A stretch of DNA of 64,000 nt from Hevea brasiliensis (lineage: Eukaryota > Streptophyta > Magnoliopsida > Malpighiales > Euphorbiaceae). Below, in pieces: positions 12,104 to 25,430 of the stretch. A program made the translations under genes and the position numbers. The notes beneath the pieces are model-generated. The model searched no databases and was not told the origin of the DNA. It worked only from the letters and a program-made list of their open reading frames with translations. The DNA is taken from the NCBI RefSeq assembly GCF_030052815.1, contig NC_079495.1:33079967-33143966 (forward strand), written 5' to 3'. Numbering within the stretch: the first letter of the stretch is position 1; every line of letters begins with the position of its first letter.

Positions 12104-14572
12104 AATGATGTGATACTGTCATGCAAAGTGTGAACACAAAATCAATTCCAAACATTTTATTCAAATGATTCGTAAGGATCCAATAAATTTCCAAAGTTAT
12201 AATTTCATTCACAAAATGGCAACACAATTCATAATTAACTTCAATTTTCACAAATCACACTAAATCAATTTTTCCACAGTTTCAAACCATTTACAATGCT
12301 TTTCAAGCAATAAGTATCCATTCAAACACATTTCCATAATTGAAAATAATAATATACAAATAGTCATAATTTATTTCAATTGAAAAATTCAAAAGAAATA
12401 ACTGTTGTGCACAAACCTCTGATAACTGTCTCCTGGCCTTGACTCAGTGTTTCCTTCCCTTTCCCTGAGTCTTTGCTAACTAAGAAACACAATTTGAAGT
12501 ATTTCAGTACTCATTTAAACTGTCTCTAATGATAATGCTTGATAATTAATTCACTGAATTCTATTATTTGCTTAGTCAACCTAATATGTCGACCCTCGAT
12601 GCATTTTAGGTAAATTAGGTTTTAATGTTACTAATATGTCACATTCAATAGTCTTTTAGGGTTGGTATATGTTACCAAACTCATTTCCATTTATCTTGCA
12701 TTTTCTTGCAATTTGCTGGATTCCGGGATACTAGTTTGACCTAGCCGGACGACCTAGCTCCCTCGGATTTCGGGTTTTGGTCAAAACTATAAACTTGTAG
12801 ATCTATGTCTTATTACACGCAGGGCAAAATTTCAGGTCATTATGAGTTATGTAGACCAAGTTATGGTCATTTTATTATTGCTGGTCAAAGTGCATAAAAA
12901 TTGGTCACTTTAGGTCATTTTAGGTCAATTTTGGTTCGGCCAGTTTTTGGACCCGAATTTGTGCAAGCTGTTTGACTTGCTTATGGTCATTTCTGGGCTT
13001 TGGTGTCTTCATAAGACTTGTATATATAGGTCTTAGCTATTCATGGTCAAAATTTCAGGCCAATTGGACCTGTTTTGAGTGAGTTATGGCCTAAACACTA
13101 ATTGCTGCCCAAATGGTAAATTTTCAGGCCTTAATTGCACTAATCCGAATTTGGTCATTTTTCAAGTTACCTTACAAGCAGAATTTTGGCAAGCTTCCTT
13201 CATGAAAGTTGGCACATGTTGTGCCTAGTTTCACCTCCAATTGGTCTCATGCCAATTGGAGCCACACACTTAAGGTTCTAAGCCCAAAATACAAACTGCC
13301 CTATTGCATTTTCTTCATTTCTCATCAAATGTCACTTTTAGCATTGCCAAACTCCACATTCATGTCAACTTTGGTTTGTACCATAACCTAAACATATTTT
13401 ACCACATTTTGTTGATTATTTTGGCAGCTTACAATCACATTCAACATACACCATAAAGTGCAGAATTTGTCAAACTCAATTACAATAATTTAATTACCTA
13501 TTCATGCTCATTTACATGCCCAACGTCACACCATCACACATATGCCCAAGCTGTCCTAACAACTATCACAATTCAACATTAATATTCCATAATCCAAACA
13601 TGAAATAACATCCTTATGGTTCATCAAACCAGGCTACCGATTCATGCATTTACATTCCATTAATTCCCAAGCTTCAAATTTCAAATACACATTCACATAT
13701 ACTAAGTATACATCACCCAATAATTTCCTACACACCTAAACATTTAATCAATCCTTTAATCTACCATTTACAAGCAAAAATAAAATGTCTTCAAGGAGTT
13801 TCCATGGCTGCCAAAAGTACACATCCCCCTTTTAACATCAAACCTCAAAAATCTCTTCATAAATCAAATACCCATTACATCCTTATAAACTTTAATAAAA
13901 CAAAAATAAAAAACACAACTTACCTATTGTTGGGGCTTGCTAAATCTTCACCAAACTCCCTTGAATTTAGTATCTACTTCTTCCTTGTAAGGTGGGGATC
14001 AAAATTTGTGAAGTGGCTTAGGTGTTTGGGTTGGAAATGGAGGAGATTAGGAAGCTTGAACCAAATTCAGCAATGGTGGATTTTTAAGGGTTTCTTTACG
14101 GCATGGAAGGAATGAATGAAGATGATGAAGTGTGAGTGGGTTTACACCTGCCCACATAATGTTTATTTAATCCCCATAGTGCTCCACTCACCCTAAGATA
14201 ATGATTTAATATGTTTTAAGTGTTAATTACTTAATTTATACCCCATTTTTGCTATTTACATTAGGTACCACTAATTCAATTTTTCATTATATTTTCCAAG
14301 TGTAATATCATGTATTTTAAATGGACATTTAGGTCAAAAGACAACTTGGGGTGTCAAATGACCACAACGCCCCTGTTCGGGTTGCATTCCCGATTTTTCG
14401 GTAACACCGAGTTTTGTCCGTTTTTCGATTTCTCACTTTTCTTTGTACTAATTAATTAATTTTTTATTTAATATTTCTTAGGGCATTTATACTTTAATAG
14501 GGGTCTATTTAAGCCCTAAAAATATTTTCCAGGGTTCCCCGCGGTCCAGGGCTAGTCAACGGTCCACGCCGT

Positions 14573-14621
14573 GACTTCCCGGTGCGGTCACCCATCGCTA
14601 GGGTTCTCGGCTCGCTTAACT
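14573..14621 (-). promoter_or_regulatory. 5S rRNA-like block in B 5' LTR
   Basis: The minus strand has AGTTAAGCG (14621-14613), GATGGGTGACC (14596-14586) and GGGAAGTC (14580-14573). It is identical in layout to the block in the other B LTR. Confidence 0.6.
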
Positions 14622-14797
14622 TGGTTACATTTCTTTGCTATTATTTTTCTTTTATTTTTCTTGTATTTTCTTCTCTTGTATTTCCTTATTTTATGTCTCC
14701 TCACTCATATCGAAGTGTAGTTCTAGGCATCCTAGCTGTCCGGACAACACTGGTCACTGGAACAATAGAACGCACTACCGAACATAGGGGTGTTACA

Positions 14798-16194
14798 AAA
14801 AGAGAACATAATATTCATAGCAAATGGGGTTTGACATAAACTATGACTCCAGCTCAAATTGGGATTTTGTAACAGAAAGATTCTAATGCATGGTAACATA
14901 TGATTATAGGTTCATTTAAGGTAAAAAAATACTAATTGGGTGGCCATGGCATGCTATGCTAGGTGTTAACCATGGTCTATGAGGTGCATAAAATGATTTA
15001 GAGAAATCATTTATGGTACAAAAGAGTTCTGATAATATTAAGAGTTGATATCATATCCCATTGCCAATTAGTGATGAGCCTAGTAAGTCACACACATACA
15101 CAAGTAATCACCAAATTAAATATGATTTAATTAATTAATTAAAGTGTTTAATTGATTAATTAAATAGGTTTGTTTTGCAATTAGATTGCAAAGTCCCTAG
15201 CATGACTTGAAACCAAATCTAGATTATTTGATGTATAGTATAAGTTAAATTTATATTTAAAGTGTTTAAATATGAATTTAATTAATGAGAAATTAATTAA
15301 TAAAAATTAATTAATTGATTTATATTTGATATAAATTGATTAGAAGAAGAGAAATAATTATTTTGGGTTGAGAACTCAAAATTAAGACACAGGGGCATTT
15401 TGGTCATTTCACAGGGTGACATGTGGCACCATGAGATGGAGACACATGGCACTACACATAAGCTTGCCAAATATCTTTTAATCATGTAAGATGATTAAAA
15501 TTAAGATTAAATATAGGTTTGACACTTGGCACAATGTGATTGGGTCAATTAAACCTAGAGCCAATCAGAAAGTGACATGTGGCAAGGGTTTTAAATGGTG
15601 ACCTAGCTATATAAGTGTAAGGATGAAAGAACAAAACATAACTAGCTGCTGCCTCCCTTTGTGCCGCCACCCTTGAGGCTCCCATTCTCTCTTCTTCTTC
15701 ATCTCTGATCATTTCCAAGAGATTAGCAAACAATCTCTTGAATTAAAAATACTGGAAATTGTTTCTAGTGTCCTGTTTACATCTTTAATCTCTTAAAAGG
15801 CAAAACTTGATTTTCTAATTAATAGAAAAAGCTTTAGAAGCTGTTCAAGGGCTACCATAGGTGATCTTGGTGTGGACAAGCTAGAAGGACAACTTCTGGT
15901 GTCCTAAAAACACATCCCAAAGGTGCCAAACACACTACAGTGTATCAAGAGGTTAGTGCACTTGTTCTTGATTTAATCTAGGGTTCTAAAATTAATCTGA
16001 TTAATTTTAAAATCTTAAATGACAAATACAGATCCAAAAACATATTTAAAAGTGTTTTAATATATTGTTTATCATTGAAATCAAATAGATAAAAATAAAT
16101 CTTGCATGATGCATGTGACCCTAAGTAAAAATTTTTGAATTCAATGATATAAACTTGTGTTTTTCATGCTTCTGCTCCTTCATAATGTGTGACA
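14798..16194 (+). other. Unassigned AT-rich DNA, probably an unrelated (copia-like?) LTR
   Basis: Continues from 3184 once B is removed. No coding frame is convincing. It has TTAATTAATTAA-rich stretches (15120-15170, 15280-15330), a TATATAAG box at 15608-15615 followed by about 600 bp of leader-like sequence, and it abuts a primer site at 16203. That layout (promoter, leader, primer site) is what an LTR end looks like, but the sequence does not resemble any other LTR in the window and does not start with TGTAACACC. The copia assignment is a guess from general look only. Confidence 0.4.
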
Positions 16195-16202
16195 TGTTTT
16201 AG

Positions 16203-16214
16203 TGGTATCAGAGC
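16203..16214 (+). promoter_or_regulatory. Primer binding site of element C
   Basis: TGGTATCAGAGC, the initiator tRNA-Met type, in the same context (TGTTTTAG before it) as in elements A and B. Confidence 0.9.
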
Positions 16215-16380
16215 TTAGTTTTTAATATAAATTTTGAATTGTGAATTTGAAATTTTTTTTGGTAAATACAACTTCTCAAATGATTGATACATATAGTACA
16301 TTTACATCATAAATATGATTTAACAGGGAGAAATCTCCTTGTGTTGGCTGTACAGGAAATAAAAAATCCTGTGAAAAGAT

Positions 16381-17203
16381 ATGGAAGAGAAGGATGAGAT
16401 AATAGAACAGTCTGTGATAGTGAAAGTGCAAGGTGAGGCCCCAGCTCCTCAGAGTGTCGGAGGCCTGACTGTACCAGCCCCACCTATACAAATTACCATA
16501 CAAATGGCTCAGCAAATGGCCACTTTCTTTCAGCAAATGGCTGATAATCTGTCAGCCCAGGCCCAAGTACAAGCTCAACCCCCTCAAGGACAGCATGAAA
16601 AAGAGAAAAGTGGGAAACCTATCGATCAGAGTTCGAGTAGTAATTTGGGAAAGAGAAAAGATTTTGAGGGACCTCAAGCTCCTAAGTATGACAGAGGTGG
16701 ATCTTCAGGGCAGAAGCAATCAAGAACCATTCAGCAAAGAACCAGAAGTTCCTACCCTATCCGTATCTGTGATGTTTGTGGAAAATTACATGGGGTATTT
16801 GCTATAAGGTCACTGGAGCCTGCTACAATTATGGTGGAATCGGCATTACGCCCGAGATTGTACTAGCGCACATCGATTTATGCCACATACTACACCAGAG
16901 GAATCAATCCAAGGTTTTGATTTTAGAGGCTCATTAATAGTCAATAGGGGCAGAGGCAGAAGTAGAGACAGCACTTCGGGTAATCCTAGAACAATGGACC
17001 AACCTGAGCAGAGGAATACTCTAGAAAGAGTGTACGCCATGCATCATGGGGAAGAAGCAGAGACTTCAGATGTAGTTGCCTGTATGTTCTTAACTTTTGA
17101 AAGGAATAATTATGTACTATTTGATTCCGTCTCTACTTATTTATATGCTAATGCAAGAATTATATGTTCTACTGCTATTCCCTTGCATGGAAATAAATTT
17201 TGA
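16381..17203 (+). pseudogene. Gag without capsid domain, and protease remnant, element C
   Basis: The ATG at 16381 (MEEKDEIIEQS) matches the start in A. Visible parts: an acidic N-terminus, QMAQQMATFFQQMADNLSAQ, a Gln-rich linker, a Ser/Arg/Lys linker and a first Cys motif (CDVCGKLHG). The frame breaks in the zinc-knuckle region, giving a stop at 16864-16866; a second frame (16880-17203) continues with RVYAMHHGEEAETSDVV and a protease start (YVLFDSVSTYLYANARIIC) in which the catalytic motif is degraded. The roughly 200-residue capsid domain present in E and F is missing. Interaction with a helper's capsid could not use that domain. Confidence 0.8.
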
Positions 17204-19228
17204 TGTGTTAGTGATTAGTCTATTAGGATAAGAACTACAATAATAAGCGTGACTAGAATTAGTTTTGGAAAAATTTGCTAGTGAGAGACATCTCCTAGAC
17301 TATGATAAATTATAAAGTTAATTAGTGAGCCTAATTAGGTAAGGCAAGAGGACCTAAAAGTAAGTTGTAGTAATATAACTGCCCTAGATGAAAGCAAAAG
17401 TATTACTGCTGATAGATGTCAGCGGGTACTATAATTAAAATAAGTTTAAGATATTAGTGGATTTGAGAGAAATAAGATATAGAGAAGTTTGATCTATTAG
17501 GATGTATCGTACTAACTATGCAATATTCTTGATGTTTGTGTTGTAAGCTACTGATTACAGTACTGACTTGGGATTTATTGTGTAGAGCTACGTACTACCC
17601 AATAGTAAACAAGGATAAGAATAGTTGCAAATGGCTTTCGCTCTGGTACAAATATACCATAATAGAGTTTTATTACTAGAATTGAGTTTGAAAATCCTAA
17701 TTTGGGATTTAAAACTCTATAATTACAATATCAAAAGATCATGGTTGCAAGGTAGCGAGAGTTAACGACTTCGTTACCCTAGCACGAATTACAGTATATC
17801 AGGAATTGTTATGGGACTAGAGATTTCAGTATAGTTAAAATTTAAAGATAATACCTATAGGGCTAAGTCATCCAGTCTTCGATATGGGGTTTATAGTTGT
17901 TTTGGTATTGCAATGGTCTTTTGCCCAAAGTTTAGTAAGGAGCAGTATTCTATTTGTGTAACGGTAAGACACAAAATATGATTTTGTTCTCCTGGAAGAG
18001 ACAGGATGCTATGGATGATAATTATAACTTATAAAACAGTTAAGAAATGATGTTCTATTGATAACAATAATTCGATAGGAAATAGTTGGTCAGGTACTCC
18101 TTAGGAAGAATACAATTTTATTATGCTGATCATAAGGATTAAATTATGATTAGTGTGAAACTTTTGAATAGCATGGGAAAAAGGAGAGTCCAGTAAACTC
18201 CCTTCTTAAGGTTAAAGAATTGTTTATGGTTCAGTAAAAAAAAAAAAAAGGGTAATGATCACAAAACAACGAAAATAAGCTATAAGATATCGGTAGATAA
18301 AAGAAAATATAGAAGAAAAAAATTTGAATAGTTGGTTAAACGTGATAAAGAAATGTCACAAATATTGTAAGTATTAGCCAAAATGGTCAGAGGACCAATT
18401 CAGAGTAACATTGAAGTGTAAAGGATTTATTAGAAATAATAAGGAGTACTAGCTCTTGACCCGACAGTCAAGTCAAGAAAGAGAATAACATTGAATTGTG
18501 AGAAGAGATAAGGGAGTTAATTAAGGAACAAATTGAAAAGCCCATATTCGGATAAGGTTGGGAAGACAAAGTAAACAAAAATTTTACGATGTGTAATGAT
18601 ATTTTGAATTGTCCTACCAGGCAAGGGAGTGAATTAGTAAATAGTAAGTTAAATAAAAGAGAACAAGATGGTGCAAAATGGCACATAAGCCTAGGTCATA
18701 AATAAAGATGAAAGATAATGGTTATAGACCTATGGCCAATTATGAGATAAACATTTCTCATATGATCAATGGAATTCTTTATAAGGAAATATGAATCGAA
18801 ATATTAGATAGAATAATAGTAAGAGAATATTATAATTATACAAGAAAATTAAACGTTGCATTAGATTATTAAAAGTCTTACATAGACTTAAAGGAAAGAA
18901 GAGTATAAGATTATATAGAAAGGAGAAAGACTAAGTTCTCACTTTATAGGATCACATAGGGTCCTAGAAGGAGTGGATCCGTTAGTACACAGATTTGTTC
19001 ACCTCTAGAATTGAAATAAATTTAAATTTAACTTATGATGAGAAGCTCAGAGAAACTTGGCACACGAGGTGAAGCAGTCGAGAAATAAATAAATATCATC
19101 GGTTAAAGTGTTATGGACCATCATTCGGACCATGAAGCCATATGGAAATGTGAAAGAGACATGAGAAAACAATGCGCATGACTATTTAAGGATTAACAGT
19201 GAGTAAAATTTCGTGACAAAATTTCTTT
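17204..19228 (+). pseudogene. Decayed pol of element C
   Basis: AT-rich with no reading frame, but collinear with A and B where those retain the segment. Near the end a ghost of the integrase C-terminus and chromodomain can be followed: sequence for VLW..HH followed by KETxE and a decayed terminus at about 19110-19180, just before the conserved hairpin TTTCGTGACAAAATTT. So C kept the full length order of pol while losing its coding capacity. It is not expected to make protein. Confidence 0.65.
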
Positions 19229-19243
19229 TAAGGGGGGGAGAAT
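19229..19243 (+). promoter_or_regulatory. Polypurine tract of element C
   Basis: TTAAGGGGGGGAGAAT directly before TGTAACACCCC at 19244, the plus-strand primer for reverse transcription. Confidence 0.88.
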
Positions 19244-21067
19244 TGTAACACCCCAATATTAAGCAGTCTATGCATTATACTATTCCGGTGATTGGTGTCT
19301 GTCCGAATAGTCAGGATGTCTAGACATATGTCTATATCACCAAGAAAAGCCCTGAAAAAAAAAATTATTAGTAATTACCAAAAGGTAAAATATAAATAAG
19401 AAAAACAAAGCATAAAAAGTTAAATGAGCCAAGGTCACAGCGATGGGTGACTGTACTGAGAAGTGACTGCGAGGTCAATTGTAACCTTAATTTCGTACGG
19501 GACATTGTGACACCACAGTCTTAGGAAAAATTATGAAGCTAGGGAAAATGTGAAAATCACAGAAAAAGGTTGAGAACCAGATCAAATAATTAGGTCAGGG
19601 TTCCGGAAGAAATACAGAATTATTGGCAAACCGGATCAGACCAGCGAGGGGCAAATTGGTCAATTCACCCCTAGAGGTGACTCATGGCCTAACTATCTAA
19701 TAAAATCTGAGAATTAAAATTTTGAAATATAGAATTGAATTAAAGAAGAAAGGAAAAAGAAAAGGAAAGAAAATCAAATTTTAATGGAATTATGACATCA
19801 CTTACTAAGTAAGCATGATGTAATAAATTCAAATTTCTTAAAAATGGAAAAAATGAGATAATTACTAATAAAAGAGACAAAAAAATTGAAAATTCAAAAA
19901 TTTAGTTTCTTCCTCATGTTATTGCCATCCCTTTGTCCTCTCTCCTCTCTCCTCTCTCATCCAAATCCTCCATTAAAGCTCATGTGGAGCTTCCCAAAAC
20001 CCTAAATCCCACCATAAATTTCATGGTTCTTTTGATTAAAACTTGACTCTACACCTTGGGCAAGTGATTGGTAGCAAGAAGAGTTGGAGAAAATTTAAAG
20101 TTGAAGAGTTTGGAAGAGTCCTCCTAAAGGTAAGTTTCCTACAAACTTAACTAAATAAATATTCATGGAAATTAATGTTGATTATGATAAATTTCACTAG
20201 GAAATAAGAAAAAAAACATGCTTGATCTTTGATGCCTAAAATTCGGCCAGCTTGTAGGATTATGAATTAGATGAAATTGAGTTGCATTAAACACATATTA
20301 TGAAGTTTTATGAAGAGTTATGTAGGATTAATGAAGTAAATTTACATAAATAAGGGAATTGGGAGAAATCAAGAATATGGAGAATTAGGATTTTGGAGAA
20401 AATTTGGAAAAAATTGGTAATTGATGTAATGGGACCTAATTGAGGTTTGAAATGGTCATTTCGAGTCATTTGGAATGTGTTTGAATGGTTGGAATGGGAT
20501 TGAAATGGTGAATGTGATGCTGCCTCAATTGAGCAGTTTGACCTTGGTCAACTCAAGAGGGCATAACTGAAAATAAGTTTCTCCAATTGGTGTGAGGCCA
20601 ATTGAAGATGAAAAGTAAGACCCAAAGCTACAATTTTGGTGAAGAAACCTTGCCCTAAAATGAAGCACAAATTGGTGAAAAGTTAGGTAAAACCTGGAAT
20701 TGGCACACTACCACTGTACAAAACTGACCATATTAATAGTACTTGTTCTAATGGCCATAACTTGGTGTAGGAAGGTCCAAATGACCTAAATTTTATACCA
20801 ATGAAAAGCTGAGACATAGCACTACAACTTTTATGAAGTACACAAACCCAAATTCTGACCATAAACCATCCAAAAAGTGAGCTGCAGTCAACACACCAAC
20901 ACTGCTAGAATAGAATTGGTAACCAGAATTCTGAGTTTGGACCAATCCGGTCAGCCTTAGAAAAATAGACATAATTGAGCTACAAAACTCTAAATGGAGT
21001 GATTCAAAAAGGGAATTAAGGCTAAGACATTAAGAAACAACTTTGATGAAGAAAAGTTGGCTAAATT

Positions 21068-24000
21068 TGTGACACCCCTTACCCGTCTATAATGTAGCCA
21101 AGTAAGATATGTCACACAGTATGCCGGAGCACCAAATCATATTTTCATTACAATTTACCCTTTTTAATTCATTTATTTATAATTTTGATTAATATGAATT
21201 TTTCGCAAATTTTATAGAAAATTCAGCAGAGTGCTGGCTGTAAATTGGAAAAATAGTTCTTCTGAATCTGTTAAAAAAACTTCCAATATAATCATATTAT
21301 CAATCTCAGTCAATCACCAACATATTTCCACAATTTCTCAAATGACTTCAATAGTTCAAAATTCAATTCATTTCATATCATACTCAACTCAATAAGAAAT
21401 ACTCAAATTTATTACTGAACATGATTTATAGATAATTACATCAAAATATAATTATATGAGTTTATAATATACATGGCAAAATAAAGGTCTGATTACAAAA
21501 GTTTACAAAATATAAAATACCAAAAGTAGCCTAATGTCCTACCAATGCACTGCAAATGTGAGGTGACTCTGGACTCTGTGTGCAGATCTGACAATTCACC
21601 CGATCTGAGATCTGCTGGACTCCCTAGCTATGTCTCCAGTACCTGCGCATGGCAAAAGCGACGCGCTAAGCAATTCTGCTTAGTGGTGACAATATAAAAT
21701 AAATAACTAAAATAAAATAAATATGCAGAATGTATGTTTACATTTTATGTAGACTTAATTTCTGGCATTTATTGCAGTATTATTTGATTAAAATTTGGTA
21801 AGATTTATTTTAATTGCCCAAGTAACCTATACTAGTCTACTGGACTAGATAAACTGGAAAACTGGCACTGGGTACCAAGTACCTCGGACCATCACACTAT
21901 CGGTCACATTGTGTCTCCCGGTATGCAACAGAATAACTAATAAGCTGTAATAATTATTAGGGATAAAACCCAAGTATAACAACTCAATCAACATAGCCAA
22001 AGGCTATTATATCACAGAATAGCACGGAAGGCCATAAAACACAGAATGGCATGAAGCCATATGCAGTACTGCTAACAGAACCCTATTGGCATGCTAACCT
22101 ATCCAAACCAATCTTGCTAGGTGTACTAGGGCATGTTACACTTTTAAAACTTTACAATTCTTGAAATTTAAGTTTAGATGTTACTATTCGTTTCATTAGT
22201 CAACTAAAATGTTGACTTTTGCATAGACAATAGGTACATTGGTTCTAATACTCTCAACATACCACATTTTGCATTCTAAAGTTGTTGGTATTGGTTGCCA
22301 ATACCATTTCTAAGCTTAGTGTTAGTTGTTCAAAATTTTCAGATTTCAAGCCTTTTGTTTACTGTTCCATTGGTCATTTTTACAGTAGGAATTTGGCAAA
22401 GTTGTCAACATGAAAGTTATTTCTTATTGTGTCTAGTTACATTTTTTTTTTAATCACTCCATTTGGAGTTTTGTAGCTCAAGTTATAGCCTAAACACCAT
22501 AATTGGCCGGATTGCAAACTTTCCAAATTTTCTAGACTGACCAAATCTACAGTGTTTTGTACAGTGACTGCAGGTCACTTTTTGAACATGTTATGGTCAA
22601 AATTTGGGTTAGATTTCTTCATAAAAGTTGTAGGTCTATATCTCAGCTTCTTGCTGGTAAAATTTTAGGTCAATTGGACCTTTCTATGCTGATTTATGAC
22701 CAAATGAATAAACGCTATTCATTTGGTCATTTTGCTCAGGCAGAATGCAAGTCACCCGGATTAGGGCAATTTTTAGGTCAACTTGGTTTTGTTTTCTAGG
22801 CAGGGTTTCTTCACCAAAGTTGTGTCATTATGTGTGTAGTTTCATATCCAATTGGCCTTATACCAATTGAACCTACACAACTCCAGTTATTGCTGCCCAA
22901 ACCTGCTGGACTCACACCCAGTCCTGCAGGTCACCAAAGGCAGCATACATAGCTTTAATTCTCATGACACAAACCACTTCATTTCTTAATCACACATAGC
23001 CAAATGGTAACTAATTGACCATTAAAACTTATTTTCACCATTACATGAACAAAGTCTCAATCTCATACCCAAACCCTAACTCAACCATCTCAAATCATGC
23101 ATTTAACTTGTATTTCATTATCCCACTCAAGAGATTAATACTAAGGGCAGCCATGCTACCATTTTAGTTCCATGAAATCCTCAAAACCTTACCACATCCA
23201 AGGCTGCCAAAAATTTGGGATGGGCATACACATGATATTTATTAAGTTTCTTTGTAAATTTACACTCAATTCTACTCCTTCAACATAAATTTAAAGAGAA
23301 AAGGCAAGTTTGGTCACTAACCTGTAATGGAGTTAATTTTAATCTTGCAAGAGCTCTTTCTTTACACTTCTTTTTGCTCCCAAAAGCTTCACCAAGATGA
23401 AAGAGCAAGATTTTGTGTTGACAACTTAGGGTTTTGTTAGTGAAAAACCAAGAAATCCAAGCTTTGGTAAGCTTGGCTATGGAGGAACAATGGGGCGACT
23501 TGAAGGAGGGAGAGAGAGCTGCTGGTTTTTCTAGAATTTCTTACTTCTTTTCCTCATTTTTTATGTATTATAATTGTATCTCTTTAATTTGATTGGCCAT
23601 AGAATTTAATTACTTCATGCTTACAAAAGCATTATGTAATAAATCCCATTTATTTTCATTTTCTTTCCTTTTCTTGTCTACTTAATTTCAATTAAATTTT
23701 TAACAATATTTATTCATATTTTATGTCATATAAATTATTTATTTAACTGGACAAGTTGGCCAAAAATTATCTCTAAAGACGAAATGACCAAAATGCCCTC
23801 CGTTTAGCTTAACGAGCAAAAATTGTGTGTATCGATTGATTAAATTTTCCTTGTATTTTCTTAACATTTTATTATCATTGGAACTCCAATAATCCTTCCC
23901 TGAGGTCCCAAAAATTATTTCATGAAGTTTTCCCCGGGTCTAGGGTTGCTAACGGCCTTCACCGTCACTTCCCCTTCGGGTTACTCATCACTGGGATTAC

Positions 24001-24182
24001 GGCTTATTTAACCTTAGTGCATTCATTCCTGAAAATTTTTCTTGATTTTTATGAGCATTATTTGGTTTATTTATAACTCCTCACTCTAGTCTATTTATAA
24101 TTTCAAATATTCTAGCTGTCCAGATCGACATTGGTCACCAGAACAGTAGACTGTACGGACTAGCTAAAGTGAGGATGTTACA
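21068..24182 (-). mobile_element. Solo LTR D (F/I family)
   Basis: 3115 bp bounded by TGTGACACCCC at 21068 and GGATGTTACA at 24182, the reverse complement of an F-type LTR. It is flanked by a perfect 5-bp duplication AAATT (21063-21067 and 24183-24187), so this is a clean insertion later reduced to one LTR by recombination. It contains a degraded 5S-like core (rc of GGTTACTCATC, 23979-23989), the hairpin CTAAGC/GCTTAG (21666-21683) and the hairpin CAGCA-GAG-TGCTG (21224-21236). The frame at 22557-22799 is not supported as a gene. Confidence 0.9.
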
Positions 24183-25413
24183 AAATTCTCGCTATAAACA
24201 GACCAATGGAACAGTACAAACAAGTAACCCAAAATTGAAATTTTGAGATTTAATCCTAATAGGCTTTGAATTGAATTTGGCAATCAATGCCAACAAAAAT
24301 GTGACTCAAAATGTGGTATGTGGGTATAATTAGAATTAGCATATCTAATTAGTATGAAAAAGTCAATATTTTGACCAAATAATCAAATGAATAGTAACCA
24401 CAATTATACTAAGTACAAAGGACTCAATTTTATGGGGTAAATTAAGTGTACAAAATTTAATTATTGAATTTATTAATTAGAAATAAATTGAATAGATATT
24501 GAAAAACTCTAGTTATGTGTTTTAGTGAGAAAGGAGCCCTCCAAGGAAGGAGGAGGAATTAAACCAAGACAAGCCTAGATAAGAGGTTTGTGTACAACTA
24601 TCTCTTTTTGTTGTTTTTCACTTCCAAATTGATTTGAATAAGTTTATTGTATGATTTTATGATTTTTGTTGTGTTGAGAATTTTAACTTTTTGAATGAAA
24701 TTCTATAAATTAAATATAAATTTTCTTATGCATTTAAGGATTTATTGCATGGTTTTGAGAATTATAAATTTTAAGTTTGATGTATTGCCAACCTTGAGCA
24801 TGAATTTATAATTATTAAATATGTTAAGAGTTTGTAAACACTTTTGCAAATAGAAATTGTTTTGAATATGATTTGACATCACAGTTGACATGGCAATATG
24901 TTTTATATTCTCATTAGCTTGTCTAGTAAGATATCTCCTCCACTAGATGGGGTGAGTTCCTTTCTCTTTAGCTTGCCAGTTGGGGAAGAGTTTGGATGAG
25001 TATTCATATATACTAGCTAGTCTTTGTTCCTCCTTTTTAGCCTCGGTTATTGGGAGAGTTTGAATTGTCGTAGTGTACAACACGACATCGATTATGAAAT
25101 TTTGTGTCATGGGTCCAACAGTATGAATTGTTGGCAACGCCCTTTAAATTATGCATAACTTGATAAATTATGATCGAAATAAATAATTTATCAGTGATTC
25201 AAAAATATTTTATTGTTTCATGATTTAAAAGAAATGTAGATAAATAGTTACTATTTGATCAAAATGTTATACAAATGAATAATTTGCATGATTAAAAATA
25301 TTAATTTTTGGATGTCATGAATTTTGAAGAATTTAGAAATTTTAAATTTTTATCTGTTATGAGTTGTCAAAGCATAACTTGTATTAAGTTTTAAATTATT
25401 AGTTTGTGCACCA

Positions 25414-25430
25414 CTGAGTTCACCACTCAG
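25414..25430 (+). promoter_or_regulatory. R/U5 hairpin in C 3' LTR
   Basis: GCACCA is followed by CTGAGT-TCACC-ACTCAG, then a second weaker stem and a GGTATA/TATACC palindrome near 25518. Confidence 0.55.

Larger units (their letters stand above)
3185..14797 (-). mobile_element. Element B: Ty3/gypsy chromovirus (Tekay-like), two LTRs, non-autonomous
   Basis: On the minus strand this is a structurally complete LTR retrotransposon: 5' LTR 10968-14797 (3830 bp), primer site 10948-10959, a broken gag-protease-RT start, a decayed spacer, integrase plus chromodomain, purine tract 7020-7036 and 3' LTR 3185-7019 (3835 bp). The two LTRs are highly similar, so the insertion is not ancient. It cannot encode a working set of proteins: the capsid domain, most of RT and all of RNase H are missing, and the integrase has stops and a deletion. 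If it moved in this form, it needed proteins from relatives. Confidence 0.9.
10968..14797 (-). repeat. 5' LTR of element B
   Basis: Runs on the minus strand from TGTAACACCCC at 14797 to GTGTGACA at 10968. It holds the same parts as the other copy: 5S-like block 14573-14621, R/U5 hairpins 11571-11610, 35-bp tandem pair 12034-12103, and CAATTGG hairpin with modules around 12800-13270. The open frames inside are mirrored in the 3' LTR and carry no recognisable domain. Confidence 0.92.

Noticed and set aside
11919..12113. 64-aa frame with Lys/Arg-rich repeats
   Set aside because: It is the translation of the 35-bp tandem repeat in the B LTR, without support as a gene.
15120..15330. A MITE or satellite made of TTAATTAA repeats
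   Set aside because: Low-complexity AT sequence only; no terminal inverted repeats or regular period found.
22557..22799. 80-aa plus-strand frame
   Set aside because: Lies in solo LTR D, antisense to the LTR, and is made of the repeated LTR module.
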